A stretch of 64,000 nt of DNA from Galbibacter mesophilus (GCF_023721415.1 NZ_JAMQVC010000002.1:124001-188000), one strand, 5' to 3'; positions 15,015 to 24,219 are shown, counted from the first letter of the stretch. Numbers and translations: made by a program. The notes: generated from the letters alone by a model not told the origin.

Positions 15015-16529
15015 TTAACGCATCATTTTATTTAAAATTCCCATTACACCACGAATAAAGGTGGCACTAGTCAATACTTTTACGATTGGATCCATCTTTT
15101 TGCTTGAACTTCGGGAAGCTTTTGTAACCTTTTTTTGTTGTTCCGCAGCCTTTTCTTGTGCCGCTTCTGTTTGAGCGATTTGTATTTTCTGGTTCAATAA
15201 TTCATAAGCGCTTTCACGATCTACGGTTTCATTATATTTAGGAATTAAGGAAGAATTATCCAAAACCTCTTGTAATTCATCCTTGGTAAGAACGTCCATG
15301 CGGCTCATGGGTGCCCGCAACATGGTTGCAGCCAGCGGAGTAGGTCTACCTTTTTCATCCAGAGCTGAAATTAAAGCTTCTCCAATCCCTAAGGAAGTTA
15401 ATACTTCCGCCGTGTCATAGAAGTCCGAAATAGGATAATTTTCTGCTGTAAGTTTAATGGCTTTTCGGTCTTTTGCGGTAAACGCGCGAAGCGCATGCTG
15501 AATTTTAAGTCCGAGTTGGGAAAGTACTGCATCAGGAATATCTGTTGGGTTCTGGGTCACAAAATAAAGTCCGATTCCTTTAGAACGAATAAGTTTTACA
15601 ATACTTTCAATCTGATCTAAAAGCGCATCGGAAGCCTCATTAAAAATCAAGTGGGCTTCATCAATAAAAATAACGAGTTCTGGGCGGTCGCTATCTCCTT
15701 GTTCGGGGAAGGTAGCATACACTTCGGCCAGTAAGCTTAGCATGAAAGTAGAAAAGAGCTTCGGCTTATCTTGAATGTCGGTAAGTCGAATAATATTGAT
15801 TATCCCTTGACCGTTTTCATCTATGCGCGTTAGGTCTTCCACCTCAAACGATTTTTCACCAAAAAACAAATCGACACCTTGCTGTTCCAACTCTATTATT
15901 TTTCTTAGAATAGCTCCTGTAGAAGAAGTTGAAATTCTTCCGTACGCTTTTTGGAATTCCTCTCTTCCTTCCGAAGTAGCATATTGCAATATTTTTTTAA
16001 AATCTTTCAGGTCAAGTAGCGGCAACTTATTGTCATCACAATATTTAAAGAGTACCGCAACAATACCCTGTTGGGTATCGGTGAGATCTAAAATTCTTGA
16101 GAGTAGCACAGGGCCAAATTCAGATACGGTTGCCCTTAAACGCACACCGCCTTGTTCCGAAAGGGTTAGAACATCAATTGGAAACTTTTTGGGTTGATAT
16201 GGGAAACCAATATGGTCATGACGCTCTTTGATTTTTGGGTGATGGTTTCCCGGTTTTGCAAGACCACTTAAATCCCCTTTCAAGTCCATTAAAAGAACAG
16301 GAATTCCTTTTTCGGATAGGTTTTCGGCTAAAATTTGTAGGGTTTTTGTTTTGCCTGTTCCTGTAGCCCCCGCAATAAGCCCGTGTCTGTTAAGGGTTTT
16401 TAGCGGAATCTTCACAAAAGCATTGGTAAGTGGAGAACCGTCTAGCATGGCGGCTCCCATATTAATGTAATCTCCTTTCGTTGTATATCCTTTTTCAATA
16501 TGCGTAAAAAAAGCTTCTTTAGAACCCAT
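15015..16529 (-). CDS. HerA-like helicase/ATPase (DUF853, YjgR family)
   Basis: A 504-residue P-loop ATPase. The Walker A motif is GATGTGKT (54-61) and the Walker B strand is LVIFIDEAHLIF; the segments VLLMDLKGDLSGLA and IGLYFVTQNPTDIP fit HerA/FtsK-type translocases of the DUF853 family. The C-terminus (about 440-480) is rich in glutamate, alanine and lysine and probably helical. Partner nuclease NurA is absent, so this is the stand-alone form of unknown role. It stands alone between intergenic repeats. Confidence 0.88.
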   Translation of the reverse strand: MGSKEAFFTHIEKGYTTKGDYINMGAAMLDGSPLTNAFVKIPLKTLNRHGLIAGATGTGKTKTLQILAENLSEKGIPVLLMDLKGDLSGLAKPGNHHPKIKERHDHIGFPYQPKKFPIDVLTLSEQGGVRLRATVSEFGPVLLSRILDLTDTQQGIVAVLFKYCDDNKLPLLDLKDFKKILQYATSEGREEFQKAYGRISTSSTGAILRKIIELEQQGVDLFFGEKSFEVEDLTRIDENGQGIINIIRLTDIQDKPKLFSTFMLSLLAEVYATFPEQGDSDRPELVIFIDEAHLIFNEASDALLDQIESIVKLIRSKGIGLYFVTQNPTDIPDAVLSQLGLKIQHALRAFTAKDRKAIKLTAENYPISDFYDTAEVLTSLGIGEALISALDEKGRPTPLAATMLRAPMSRMDVLTKDELQEVLDNSSLIPKYNETVDRESAYELLNQKIQIAQTEAAQEKAAEQQKKVTKASRSSSKKMDPIVKVLTSATFIRGVMGILNKMMR

Positions 16530-16663
16530 AAGTCATTTAGTTTCCTACTAAAATAATTGAAAGTTTTTTAATGAGACCAAGGAAACGTTTTCAAATTGTG
16601 AACTTATCCTGATTTTTTATAATAGGGTTGTTTCTGAAAGAATGTTATAGGACTTACAATTAA

Positions 16664-16696
16664 AAACCCCAAAGGTTTTTAAAACCTTTGGGGTTT
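16664..16696. terminator. Bidirectional terminator-like hairpin
   Basis: AAACCCCAAAGGTTTT and its complement AAAACCTTTGGGGTTT form a nearly perfect hairpin. It lies between the DUF192 gene and the HerA-like gene and could act for the lgt-DUF192 flow or opposite traffic. The remaining gap 16530-16827 holds one REP-like repeat at 16761-16783 and no gene. Confidence 0.6.
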
Positions 16697-16760
16697 AATC
16701 GTTTTGTAGTAAACTATAATTTATTGTATTGAATTTCCTTCTTTAATTGACCAAGTATGA

Positions 16761-16783
16761 AAAGGCCTTCGACAGGCTCAGGC
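16761..16783. repeat. REP-like palindromic repeat, solo copy
   Basis: TTCGACAGGCTCAGGCTGACA lies within this stretch; on the opposite strand it reads TGTCAGCCTGAGCCTGTCGA, which shares its TGTCAG start, GAGC core and GTCGA end with the inverted repeats around the GIY-YIG gene. No inverted partner is seen nearby. Confidence 0.5.
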
Positions 16784-16827
16784 TGACATTTTAGTTTTTT
16801 GGGATCTCTTAAGTTAAGATTTCGGAA

Positions 16828-17322
16828 TTAAATCTTTGAATACGAGATTTTGTCTCCTTCTGCAAGTTTCCATTCATTGGCTATGCCGGCATTTAGCTCT
16901 AAAACGTATTGTGCCGGTTTTTTGGATGGGAGGGAAGCTTCATTTCTTGGCTGGGCATTTTTTACCATGCTTACCACTTGCTTCTCGCTATTTATATAAA
17001 TAATATCCAGAGGGATTTCCGTGTTCTTCATATAAAAAAAGCGCTGTTCTTCATCAGGAAAAACAAAAAGCATCCCTTGGTTATTTTTCATGGAAGTACG
17101 GTACATAAGTCCGGTTTGTCGTTCGTATTCGTTATCGGCAATTTCGATATCTATTTTTTCAATGATGATGGAATCTCCGCGGGAAATTGTTAATTCCCCT
17201 TCTTTTTTAAAGGAAACCTCTTCGGTGATTACTTCTTTTTTATTTTCATTGGTTTCGCAACTTACCAATGCCAAGCAGAAGAATACTAACACCAATAGTA
17301 CTCGAACTAAAAAATTGATCAT
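16828..17322 (-). CDS. DUF192 lipoprotein
   Basis: A 164-residue protein with a lipoprotein signal (FLVRVLLVLVFFCLALVSC, lipid-attached Cys at about 22). The DUF192 domain covers about 45-162 and shows YERQTGLMYRTSMKNNQGML and FYMKNTEIPLDIIYI, the family core. Function of DUF192 is unknown; small secreted or lipid-anchored copies are common. The start overlaps the lgt stop by 4 bp, so it is co-transcribed with lgt. Confidence 0.87.
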   Translation of the reverse strand: MINFLVRVLLVLVFFCLALVSCETNENKKEVITEEVSFKKEGELTISRGDSIIIEKIDIEIADNEYERQTGLMYRTSMKNNQGMLFVFPDEEQRFFYMKNTEIPLDIIYINSEKQVVSMVKNAQPRNEASLPSKKPAQYVLELNAGIANEWKLAEGDKISYSKI

Positions 17323-18143
17323 GCTACTCTTTTTGAAGGTTTAAACATTAAATAAAACCCAATGAGGATAAATGGAATACTCAACCATTGTCCGGTAGAC
17401 AGCAAGCCTAACTCCGATTCAAAACCTCCTTGAGATTTTTTATAGAATTCAGCAATAAAACGAACGGTCCACGTTAGCACCAACCATAAACCAAACATAT
17501 AGCCTAGTTGATTCTTTTTATCTGTTTTCCAATAAGTGTATAATAAAACGGCAAAAACGATTACGTATCCAAAAGCTTCGTATAGCTGTGCAGGGTGCCG
17601 AGGAAAGGTTTCCCCTAATTGCTGAAAGATAACCCCATAATCGCTATTGGTAGGTTTACCAACGATTTCAGAATTGAAAAAGTTCCCTAAACGAACAAAA
17701 ACACCACCGATGGCAACAGGAATAACAATTCTATCCAAAATCCATAACACTGGTTTTTTTATCACTTTCTTGCTGTACATAAACATAGCAATAATCACGC
17801 CAATGGCGGCACCGTGACTGGCAAGACCTCTAAATCCGGTTAATTCGAACTCCGGACTAAATTTAAACGGTAGGAATATACTCAATGGGTCTTCCAAGAA
17901 GACTTCAGGTTCGTAAAAAATAAAATGACCCAAGCGGGCACCTATTAAAATAGAGAGCACCATGTAGATAAACAAAGAATCTAGTGCTTCCTCTGGTTGA
18001 TTTTCATTTTTATAGATCTTTTTCATGAGAAACCATCCCAAGGAAAAAGCTAGAACAAACATTAGGCTGTAGTAGCGTATCTGAAAAAAGCCTAAGTCAA
18101 AAAGAATCCCATCGGGGTTCCAAGTAATACTTAAAAAGTGCAT
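17319..18143 (-). CDS. lgt: Prolipoprotein diacylglyceryl transferase
   Basis: A 274-residue inner membrane enzyme that adds diacylglycerol to the lipobox cysteine of lipoproteins. Seven hydrophobic helices are apparent, and the family signature VRLGNFFNSEIVG is followed by FPRHPAQLYEAFGY, which contains the conserved HPAQLYEA. The N-terminus IRYYSLMFVLAF contains the expected periplasmic-loop motif. It overlaps the DUF192 lipoprotein gene, which is itself a predicted Lgt substrate. Confidence 0.95.
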   Translation of the reverse strand: MHFLSITWNPDGILFDLGFFQIRYYSLMFVLAFSLGWFLMKKIYKNENQPEEALDSLFIYMVLSILIGARLGHFIFYEPEVFLEDPLSIFLPFKFSPEFELTGFRGLASHGAAIGVIIAMFMYSKKVIKKPVLWILDRIVIPVAIGGVFVRLGNFFNSEIVGKPTNSDYGVIFQQLGETFPRHPAQLYEAFGYVIVFAVLLYTYWKTDKKNQLGYMFGLWLVLTWTVRFIAEFYKKSQGGFESELGLLSTGQWLSIPFILIGFYLMFKPSKRVA

Positions 18144-18273
18144 GCTTGTTTATTTTGAGGTAAATATAAGTATTTGAGGGTTGAGACTAAAGATTATTTT
18201 TTAGGAATAACGTCAAAGTAATGTTAATCCCATTTGGCAGACAATCTTCATTGCTCTTTTTTGAGCTTTACAA

Positions 18274-18498
18274 CTAAGGCACTGGATCGTGTCCACAGCC
18301 TCCCCAAGGGCCACAACTTAGAATTCTTTTAATGGCTAACCAACCTCCTTTAAAAAGACCGTGTTTCTTTAGAGCTTCTACAGTGTATTGCGAACATGTG
18401 GGTGTATACCTACAAGTAGCCGGCGTAAAAGGAGAAATAGCCACTTGGTAAAAGCGAACTAAAAATAGGAAGGGCGCTATGAGTATTTTTTTTAAGAT
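18274..18498 (-). CDS. yidD: Membrane protein insertion efficiency factor YidD, non-ATG start
   Basis: Reverse-strand translation gives a 74-residue YidD: the start region [19 protein letters not shown], the core [16 protein letters not shown] with its cysteines, and the end [16 protein letters not shown] before a TAG. YidD helps YidC-dependent membrane insertion. The conserved N-terminus begins at ATC (18496-18498), and no ATG, GTG or TTG lies between the upstream in-frame stop (18523-18525) and that point; ATT at 18517-18519 is the other candidate. The gene follows higBA directly on the same strand. Confidence in the protein is high and in the exact start low. Confidence 0.85.
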   Translation of the reverse strand: MLKKILIAPFLFLVRFYQVAISPFTPATCRYTPTCSQYTVEALKKHGLFKGGWLAIKRILSCGPWGGCGHDPVP

Positions 18499-18542
18499 AG
18501 TTTGGAGTTTACAAGTAATGCATTAACTATTAAATACTAAAA

Positions 18543-18905
18543 TTAGTAATCTTGAACCAAAACATCTGTTGGAATATGAAGTGTCGCATTTAATTTCCGA
18601 ATCATTCCTAGGGTTAGTTTTCGTTTTTTACTTAAAATTTCACTTACCCGGCTTTTAAAACCTACGACTTCTGCTAAATCTTTTTGTTTCATATCCAGTT
18701 GCTCCATTCGAAACTTAATGGCTTCAATTGGGTCGGGCATTTCGATGGGAAAATTCTCGTTTTCATATTTGTCGATTAAAATAGAAAGTATTTCCAATTC
18801 GTCTCCATCTTCGGTTCCTTTTTTAGCATCGAAAATCACTTCGAGTCTTTCGAGCGCGTCTTGATAATCTTTTTCGTTTCGAATCGGTGAAATTTTCATA
18901 TTCAA
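18543..18905 (-). CDS. higA: HigA-type antitoxin, XRE-family helix-turn-helix
   Basis: A 120-residue antitoxin. The N-terminal half is a helical dimerisation/toxin-binding region (about 1-55), followed by an XRE helix-turn-helix (LDMKQKDLAEVVGFKSRVSEILSKKRKL, key part QKDLAEVVGFKSRVSEIL, about 74-91). It starts 4 bp inside the end of higB, so the pair is translationally coupled with the toxin first. The family represses its own operon; a palindrome at 19229-19243 is a good operator candidate. Confidence 0.88.
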   Translation of the reverse strand: MNMKISPIRNEKDYQDALERLEVIFDAKKGTEDGDELEILSILIDKYENENFPIEMPDPIEAIKFRMEQLDMKQKDLAEVVGFKSRVSEILSKKRKLTLGMIRKLNATLHIPTDVLVQDY

Positions 18906-19195
18906 ATATTATTTGCGTCTATTTTATCATATTCTGCATGAGTTCCAATAAATCGTATCCAGCATAGTTGGTATTCAAAATTGAATTTTACAATCAATCG
19001 GTAATTATTGCCTTTGATGTTGTAAACAATTCTATTGTCTTTTAAAATACTTGCACTTGGATAATCATTTTTTAACTCATTTATATTGTTCCAATCAGAT
19101 TTTTCGGTCTCCCTAAACCATGCTTTTAGTTGGTCTTCACAGTCGGCGTGCTTTTCCCAAAAAATTCGTAAAGTACGTTTAGCAATGACTCTCAC
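18902..19195 (-). CDS. higB: HigB-type toxin (mRNA interferase)
   Basis: A 97-residue basic protein of the HigB/RelE-like toxin family. The C-terminal part NYRLIVKFNFEYQLCWIRFIGTHAEYDKID (key part WIRFIGTHAEYDKI) matches HigB toxins, with the H-A-E-Y-D ending that supplies part of the active surface. It cleaves mRNA at the ribosome in characterised members. The toxin gene precedes the antitoxin, as usual for higBA. It lies between uvrB and yidD, which suggests insertion into a housekeeping cluster. Confidence 0.88.
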   Translation of the reverse strand: MRVIAKRTLRIFWEKHADCEDQLKAWFRETEKSDWNNINELKNDYPSASILKDNRIVYNIKGNNYRLIVKFNFEYQLCWIRFIGTHAEYDKIDANNI

Positions 19196-19212
19196 ATGAA
19201 ACTTATTTGTCG

Positions 19213-19243
19213 TAAAGATATAAAAAAGTTACCAATTTGGTAA
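19213..19243 (-). promoter_or_regulatory. higBA promoter with palindromic operator
   Basis: TTACCAA-T-TTGGTAA (19229-19243) is a perfect 7-bp-arm palindrome. Reading toward higB, a near-consensus -7 box TATCTTTA lies at 19213-19220, so the palindrome falls between the -7 and -33 positions. That is where a self-repressing HigA would block polymerase. Confidence 0.65.
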
Positions 19244-19286
19244 TTTAAAGGAAGTGTTACTTTTTAATCAGGCACAAATCTCCCAA

Positions 19287-21278
19287 TCATACCCTTTCCT
19301 GCAACGATTTTATTTCGTCGCGTAAACGAGCTGCTTCCATAAAATCGAGTTCCTTGGCTGCTTTTTCCATGGATTTCCGTTTGTCGCGGATTAACTTTTC
19401 AATTTTTTCCTTCGGAAGATATTCCAATTCTGGTTCTGCGGCTTTTCGGGCGGCTTCTTTTTCCAATTGATACGTAGAAACTGAATTTTTAGCCAATGCA
19501 CTATCCAGGTTTTTCTTTAAAGCTTTTGGAGTAATATTGTGTTTTTTGTTGTAGGTCAGCTGCTTTTCGCGGCGATAATTGGTTTCATCAATGGTTTTTT
19601 GCATACTGTCTGTTATTTTATCAGCATACATAATAGCTTTACCGTTGAGGTTTCGGGCGGCACGCCCTACCGTTTGGGTAAGCGATCTATTACTTCTTAA
19701 GAATCCTTCTTTGTCCGCATCCAAAATAGCTACCAAGGAAACTTCCGGGAGATCAAGTCCCTCTCGAAGCAGGTTCACCCCAATAAGTACATCGAATAGT
19801 CCTTTTCTAAGGTCTTGCATAATTTCCACACGTTCCAAGGTGTCCACATCACTGTGTATATATCGGCAGCGTATTTGAATACGCGTAAGGTATTTGGTCA
19901 ACTCTTCCGCCATTCTTTTGGTAAGAGTGGTAACCAAGATACGTTCGTCCCTCTCCACCCGTTGGTGTATTTCTTCCACCAAATCATCAATTTGGTTTTC
20001 ACTTGGGCGTACTTCAATAATGGGGTCCAAAAGTCCCGTAGGGCGGATTACTTGCTCTACATACACACCACCGCTAAGTTGCAGTTCGTAATCTGCTGGA
20101 GTAGCACTTACGTAAAGAACTTGGTTTTGCAATGCTTCAAATTCTTCAAATTTTAACGGACGGTTGTCCATTGCAGCAGGAAGCCTAAAACCATATTCCA
20201 CCAAATTTTCTTTTCGGCTTCGGTCGCCTCCGTACATGGCATGAACCTGCGGAATGGTAACGTGACTTTCATCCACTACCATTAAATAATCGTCTGGAAA
20301 GTAATCGAGCAAACAGAAAGGCCGCGTTCCCGGCTGCCTTCCATCCAAATAGCGGGAGTAATTTTCAATACCGCTGCAATATCCCAGTTCCCGAATCATT
20401 TCCAAATCGAAATTGGTACGTTCTTCCAGTCGTTTTGCTTCCAAAGGTTTACCAACTTCCCTAAAATAATCAATCTGTTTTACCAAATCATCTTGTATTT
20501 GATGAATGGCATTTTGGAGTACATCTGGAGAAGTTACAAACATGTTAGCAGGATAAATATTCAGTCGGTCGTATTTCTCCAGAACTTTGTTCGTGTTGGG
20601 GTCGAAGGCTTCAATCTCTTCAATCTCATCTCCAAAAAAATGAATACGGAAAGCATCATCGGCATAGCTGGGATAGACATCTACCACATCGCCTTTCACG
20701 CGAAAACTTCCGTGGGTAAATTCCGCAGTTGTCCGTGCATACAAACTTTGCACCAAACGGTGTAACAATTTGGTTCTCGATATAACTTGATCCCTTTGAA
20801 TGGATATTACATTCTTCTGAAATTCAACAGGGTTACCAATACCATAAAGGCAAGAAACCGAAGCTACTACCAGCACATCCCGCCTTCCTGAAAGCAGGGA
20901 AGAAGTTGCGCTTAACCTAAGCTTCTCAATTTCATCATTTATGGAAAGGTCTTTTTCTATGTAAGTTCCCGTTACAGGAATGTATGCTTCCGGCTGATAA
21001 TAATCATAGTAAGAAACAAAATATTCCACCGCATTATCGGGGAAAAATTGTTTGAACTCAGAGTATAGCTGGGCTGCCAAGGTTTTGTTATGCGCCAGTA
21101 CCAAAGTTGGCCGTTGCACTTCTTCTACCACATTGGCAACGGTAAAGGTTTTACCTGAACCGGTTACACCTAGTAAAGTTTGATAGCGTTCATTGCTTTC
21201 AATCCCTTCTTTTAATTGTTTTATGGCATTGGGCTGATCGCCCGTAGGTTTGTAGTCTGACTTTATTTTGAATCGCAT
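19287..21278 (-). CDS. uvrB: Excinuclease ABC subunit B
   Basis: A 663-residue DNA repair ATPase that verifies lesions with UvrA and recruits UvrC. Walker A is GVTGSGKT (37-44). The beta-hairpin that inserts into DNA is represented by [12 protein letters not shown]. Helicase motifs appear as [29 protein letters not shown] and QTVGRAARN. The C-terminal UVR motif ([20 protein letters not shown], last 40 residues) binds UvrC. Length is typical. It stands upstream of higBA on the same strand. Confidence 0.96.
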   Translation of the reverse strand: MRFKIKSDYKPTGDQPNAIKQLKEGIESNERYQTLLGVTGSGKTFTVANVVEEVQRPTLVLAHNKTLAAQLYSEFKQFFPDNAVEYFVSYYDYYQPEAYIPVTGTYIEKDLSINDEIEKLRLSATSSLLSGRRDVLVVASVSCLYGIGNPVEFQKNVISIQRDQVISRTKLLHRLVQSLYARTTAEFTHGSFRVKGDVVDVYPSYADDAFRIHFFGDEIEEIEAFDPNTNKVLEKYDRLNIYPANMFVTSPDVLQNAIHQIQDDLVKQIDYFREVGKPLEAKRLEERTNFDLEMIRELGYCSGIENYSRYLDGRQPGTRPFCLLDYFPDDYLMVVDESHVTIPQVHAMYGGDRSRKENLVEYGFRLPAAMDNRPLKFEEFEALQNQVLYVSATPADYELQLSGGVYVEQVIRPTGLLDPIIEVRPSENQIDDLVEEIHQRVERDERILVTTLTKRMAEELTKYLTRIQIRCRYIHSDVDTLERVEIMQDLRKGLFDVLIGVNLLREGLDLPEVSLVAILDADKEGFLRSNRSLTQTVGRAARNLNGKAIMYADKITDSMQKTIDETNYRREKQLTYNKKHNITPKALKKNLDSALAKNSVSTYQLEKEAARKAAEPELEYLPKEKIEKLIRDKRKSMEKAAKELDFMEAARLRDEIKSLQERV

Positions 21279-21397
21279 CCCACAAATTTAGCAAACTAAA
21301 CGGTAGATTTTCTTTAGGTTATGTGAAATTTTAAGGTTTATAAAACCTTTAGAAATTAGGGTAGGAATAAATCCCTTGGAGGCATATCCAAGTACCG

Positions 21398-21429
21398 CAA
21401 AAAAAAGGACTGCCCATTTGGACAGTCCT
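21398..21429 (-). terminator. Intrinsic terminator of the nrnA-gldI-peptidyl-prolyl isomerase operon
   Basis: On the minus strand AGGACTG pairs with CAGTCCT and a run of U follows. It lies 28 bp after the stop codon of the cyclophilin-FKBP gene. Confidence 0.75.
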
Positions 21430-21456
21430 AAATTATAAATCTTTAAATAGGAGTGA

Positions 21457-22572
21457 TTATTCCTGAATGCCCACCATTTCCATATCGAAAATAAGGTTAG
21501 TGTTTGGTGCTATAGGTCCGTAACCAGCTTCTCCATAAGCCAAGTAAGAAGGAATGAATAAACGTACCTTATCTCCCACTTTCATCATCATTAGGCCTTC
21601 TTTAAAGCCTGGGATAATAGTGGCGTCTGGACTAATTGGCATTGGAGCCGGTTGATACATTCCTCTATCGCGTTTCCCCGGATTTACATTCCCAAATTTT
21701 TCAGCAATTTCCATGGAGCTGGTATCAAAAATATTACCGTCTTCAAAATACCCTGTATATTCTACCAAAGCAGTTTGTCCCACTTTTGGTTTTTCACCAT
21801 CACCTTCTTCCAACATAATATATTGCAATCCAGAATCGGTAGTTTCCGCTTTTTGCTTTTGAGCTTCAAATTCTTCAGCAGTTTCCTTTTTCAAGTTAAC
21901 AAGTGCTTTTTGAGATTCTGCCTCTTCAGCAAAATAACCTGCAAAAACTTTAGCGGCATCAAATTGCTTCGCTTCTTTACCGTTTCTAATAATTTGTACG
22001 TGCTTAATAAGTACGTCTTCTACAGGTTTGTCTCTAGACATAGGGTCTTGAGAGGTTTCTACATTGGCAATAGAATCTACTACTTCCAATCCCTTTACTA
22101 CTTCCCCAAAAACCGTGTGCTTGTTGTTAAGGAAAGGAGTTTCTTTATGTGTAATAAAAAACTGACTTCCATTGGTTTTAGGGCCCGCATTGGCCATGGA
22201 AAGAATTCCTTTTTTGTCGTGCTTAAGAGAATCTACAAATTCATCTTTAAATTTATAGCCAGGATTTCCGCTGCCCGTACCAGTAGGGTCTCCCCCTTGA
22301 ATCATAAAATCTTTAATCACTCGGTGAAAGCTAACGCCATCGTAATATGGTTTCCCTTTTAAAGAATCTACCACATAGGTATTGGTGCCTTCCGCCAAGC
22401 TCACAAAATTCGCTACTGTAACAGGCGTTTGTTTGTAAAAAAGTTCAACAACAATATCTCCTTTAGTCGTTTGAATATCAGCAAACATTCCATCTCCTAA
22501 ATCAGAATATTTTGAGCTGGAGCAAGAAGAAAGTACTGCCGCTAGGATAAAAATGAAACTTAATTTTTTCAT
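21457..22572 (-). CDS. Peptidyl-prolyl isomerase lipoprotein: cyclophilin fused to FKBP
   Basis: A 371-residue lipoprotein (signal FILAAVLSSC, lipobox Cys near 16) with two proline isomerase domains. Residues about 30-200 are cyclophilin (VSFHRVIKDFMIQGGDPTGTG, key part FHRVIKDFMIQGGDP; then NGSQFFITH). Residues about 245-370 are FKBP (ALVEYTGYFEDGNIFDTS; PSYLAYGEAGYGP; IPPNTNLIFDMEMV-like end). It follows gldI by 25 bp, and both are surface or periplasmic isomerases. Together they probably fold exported proteins, including gliding machinery parts. A two-domain combination of unrelated isomerase folds in one lipoprotein is notable. Confidence 0.9.
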   Translation of the reverse strand: MKKLSFIFILAAVLSSCSSSKYSDLGDGMFADIQTTKGDIVVELFYKQTPVTVANFVSLAEGTNTYVVDSLKGKPYYDGVSFHRVIKDFMIQGGDPTGTGSGNPGYKFKDEFVDSLKHDKKGILSMANAGPKTNGSQFFITHKETPFLNNKHTVFGEVVKGLEVVDSIANVETSQDPMSRDKPVEDVLIKHVQIIRNGKEAKQFDAAKVFAGYFAEEAESQKALVNLKKETAEEFEAQKQKAETTDSGLQYIMLEEGDGEKPKVGQTALVEYTGYFEDGNIFDTSSMEIAEKFGNVNPGKRDRGMYQPAPMPISPDATIIPGFKEGLMMMKVGDKVRLFIPSYLAYGEAGYGPIAPNTNLIFDMEMVGIQE

Positions 22573-22597
22573 TGAATAGAAATTTAAAATGATTATT

Positions 22598-23161
22598 TTA
22601 ATTATTTGAAAGGCTGTCGGACGATTTTTCTACTATATCCAACAGCGTAATAGTGCTTATAATAGGTTGATTAGTGCCAATTTTATAATCATCGCCATGG
22701 TAACCGTATGCCAGTGATGAAGGGAAAAGAAACGTAGCTTTTTCCCCCTTTCTTATAAGTTTTACAGCCGTGCGAAGCCCTGGAAAGTAATCTTCCTTGT
22801 CAACTTTAAAATCGACTATGCCCACTTCTGTATTGGAGTAAATGGTGTCGTTTTGTAAAGTGCGTATATCATAGTTTATTTTAACCACATCACCTTCTTT
22901 GGGAAGATATGATTGCGTAGAATCTTGCGTATTGAAATAATACCAGTAGCCATTGGAAGATGCCAAGTACGTATGCAATGAATCATTTTTAATGATGCTG
23001 TCTATAAGGGCTTCTTCATAATGAAGTAAGCCTTTATTCCGCTCAATGGATTCTCTCATAAACGAACCGGACTTTACATTTACCGGCCTGCGTGCCTCTG
23101 GTTGTTTGCAGGCAACCACAAGCAATGCAAAAACGAATAGGGGCAAGTAGGTTTTTATCAT
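22598..23161 (-). CDS. gldI: Gliding motility-associated peptidyl-prolyl isomerase GldI
   Basis: A 187-residue lipoprotein (LPLFVFALLVVAC, lipobox Cys at about 18) with an FKBP-type domain at about 75-178, including GDVVKINYDIRTLQNDTIY and the end FPSSLAYGYHGD. GldI is required for gliding in Flavobacterium johnsoniae and probably folds exported motility or secretion components. It overlaps nrnA by 4 bp and is followed by another isomerase lipoprotein, giving an operon nrnA-gldI-ppi. Confidence 0.92.
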   Translation of the reverse strand: MIKTYLPLFVFALLVVACKQPEARRPVNVKSGSFMRESIERNKGLLHYEEALIDSIIKNDSLHTYLASSNGYWYYFNTQDSTQSYLPKEGDVVKINYDIRTLQNDTIYSNTEVGIVDFKVDKEDYFPGLRTAVKLIRKGEKATFLFPSSLAYGYHGDDYKIGTNQPIISTITLLDIVEKSSDSLSNN

Positions 23162-24171
23162 TGTAGTTGAGATTTGTAATCTTTTAATAATGCTTCAAAG
23201 CGCTGGGTGGTTTCTTCCATGGAAAGCGTACTTCTACCGCCTGCAGCATTGGTATGTCCGCCACCATTAAAATGTGCTCTTGAAAACTCATTTACTGAAA
23301 AATCGCCTTTAGAGCGCAAAGAAATTTTAATTAAATCCTCTTGGACACTTTCAATAAATATAGCCGCAAATTTAATACCTTTTAAAGAAAGGCCATAGTT
23401 AACAAAACCTTCGGTATCTCCTTTTTTATAGTTGAATTGTTGCAATTCTTCCCGGGATAGGGTTATGTAAACTGTATTGTATTCTGGTAAGGCAACCAAA
23501 TTCTTAAGTGCGCAGCCCAACAGATGCAGTTTATCTATGGAATTGGTGTCTAAAATAGCATTGTGAATGTTCGCATTTTCCGCACCTTTATCAATTAAAT
23601 TGGCAATTACCCTGTGCGTACTACTTGTGGTAGATGGAAAACGGAAAGACCCTGTGTCGGTCATAATACCCGTGTACAAACACGTCGCTATATCCTTGTT
23701 GATTTTATCGGTATCGCCCATGAAATCTATAAAATTGTAAATCATTTCACAGGTGCTGCTCATGGAAGTATCAGAATACATAAAACGGGCATAATCCGCC
23801 GGTGCTTGATGATGATCAATCATTACGTAGTCGCCTTGAAAGTTTTTTAATGCAGGTTCCATTTCATCTATTCTAGATAAAGCATTAAAGTCCAATGTAA
23901 AAACAAGCTCAGCTTTTTCTAAAATTGCGTTGCAGCTATCAGTTTGGTATTCAAACTTTAAAATTCGTTCTTCCCCAGGCATCCATTTTAAAAATTCTGG
24001 ATACTCATTGGGCGCAATAATAGCAATATCGTGCTTGTATTGGTTTAAATAGTGGAAAAGACCTAAACAAGAGCCAATGGCATCTCCATCGGGGTTTTTG
24101 TGTGGAATAATCACTATTTTTTTAGGGGTTTCCAGTACCGTTTTTAACGCTTTTATCTGCTTTTCTTCCAT
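23158..24171 (-). CDS. nrnA: DHH-family phosphoesterase (NrnA-like nanoRNase/pAp phosphatase)
   Basis: A 337-residue cytoplasmic phosphoesterase. The DHH domain has PHKNPDGDAIGSCLG (motif I), FTLDFNALSRID (II), MIDHHQAP (III) and GIMTDTGSFRFP (IV), and the C-terminal DHHA1 domain ends in FNGGGHTNAAGG. Members of this family degrade very short RNAs and dephosphorylate 3'-phosphoadenosine 5'-phosphate. It is the first gene of an operon with gldI, which starts 4 bp before its stop. It is divergent from a PhoD-like gene across 77 bp. Confidence 0.9.
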   Translation of the reverse strand: MEEKQIKALKTVLETPKKIVIIPHKNPDGDAIGSCLGLFHYLNQYKHDIAIIAPNEYPEFLKWMPGEERILKFEYQTDSCNAILEKAELVFTLDFNALSRIDEMEPALKNFQGDYVMIDHHQAPADYARFMYSDTSMSSTCEMIYNFIDFMGDTDKINKDIATCLYTGIMTDTGSFRFPSTTSSTHRVIANLIDKGAENANIHNAILDTNSIDKLHLLGCALKNLVALPEYNTVYITLSREELQQFNYKKGDTEGFVNYGLSLKGIKFAAIFIESVQEDLIKISLRSKGDFSVNEFSRAHFNGGGHTNAAGGRSTLSMEETTQRFEALLKDYKSQLQ

Positions 24172-24219
24172 GGGTGGCTAATATACAATTTAATAATAGA
24201 AAACTTAAAAAAGGAATAG

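Noticed and set aside
21652-22362. 236-codon plus-strand frame
   Set aside because: It lies entirely antisense to the cyclophilin-FKBP gene and is rich in phenylalanine and isoleucine, as expected of an antisense shadow.
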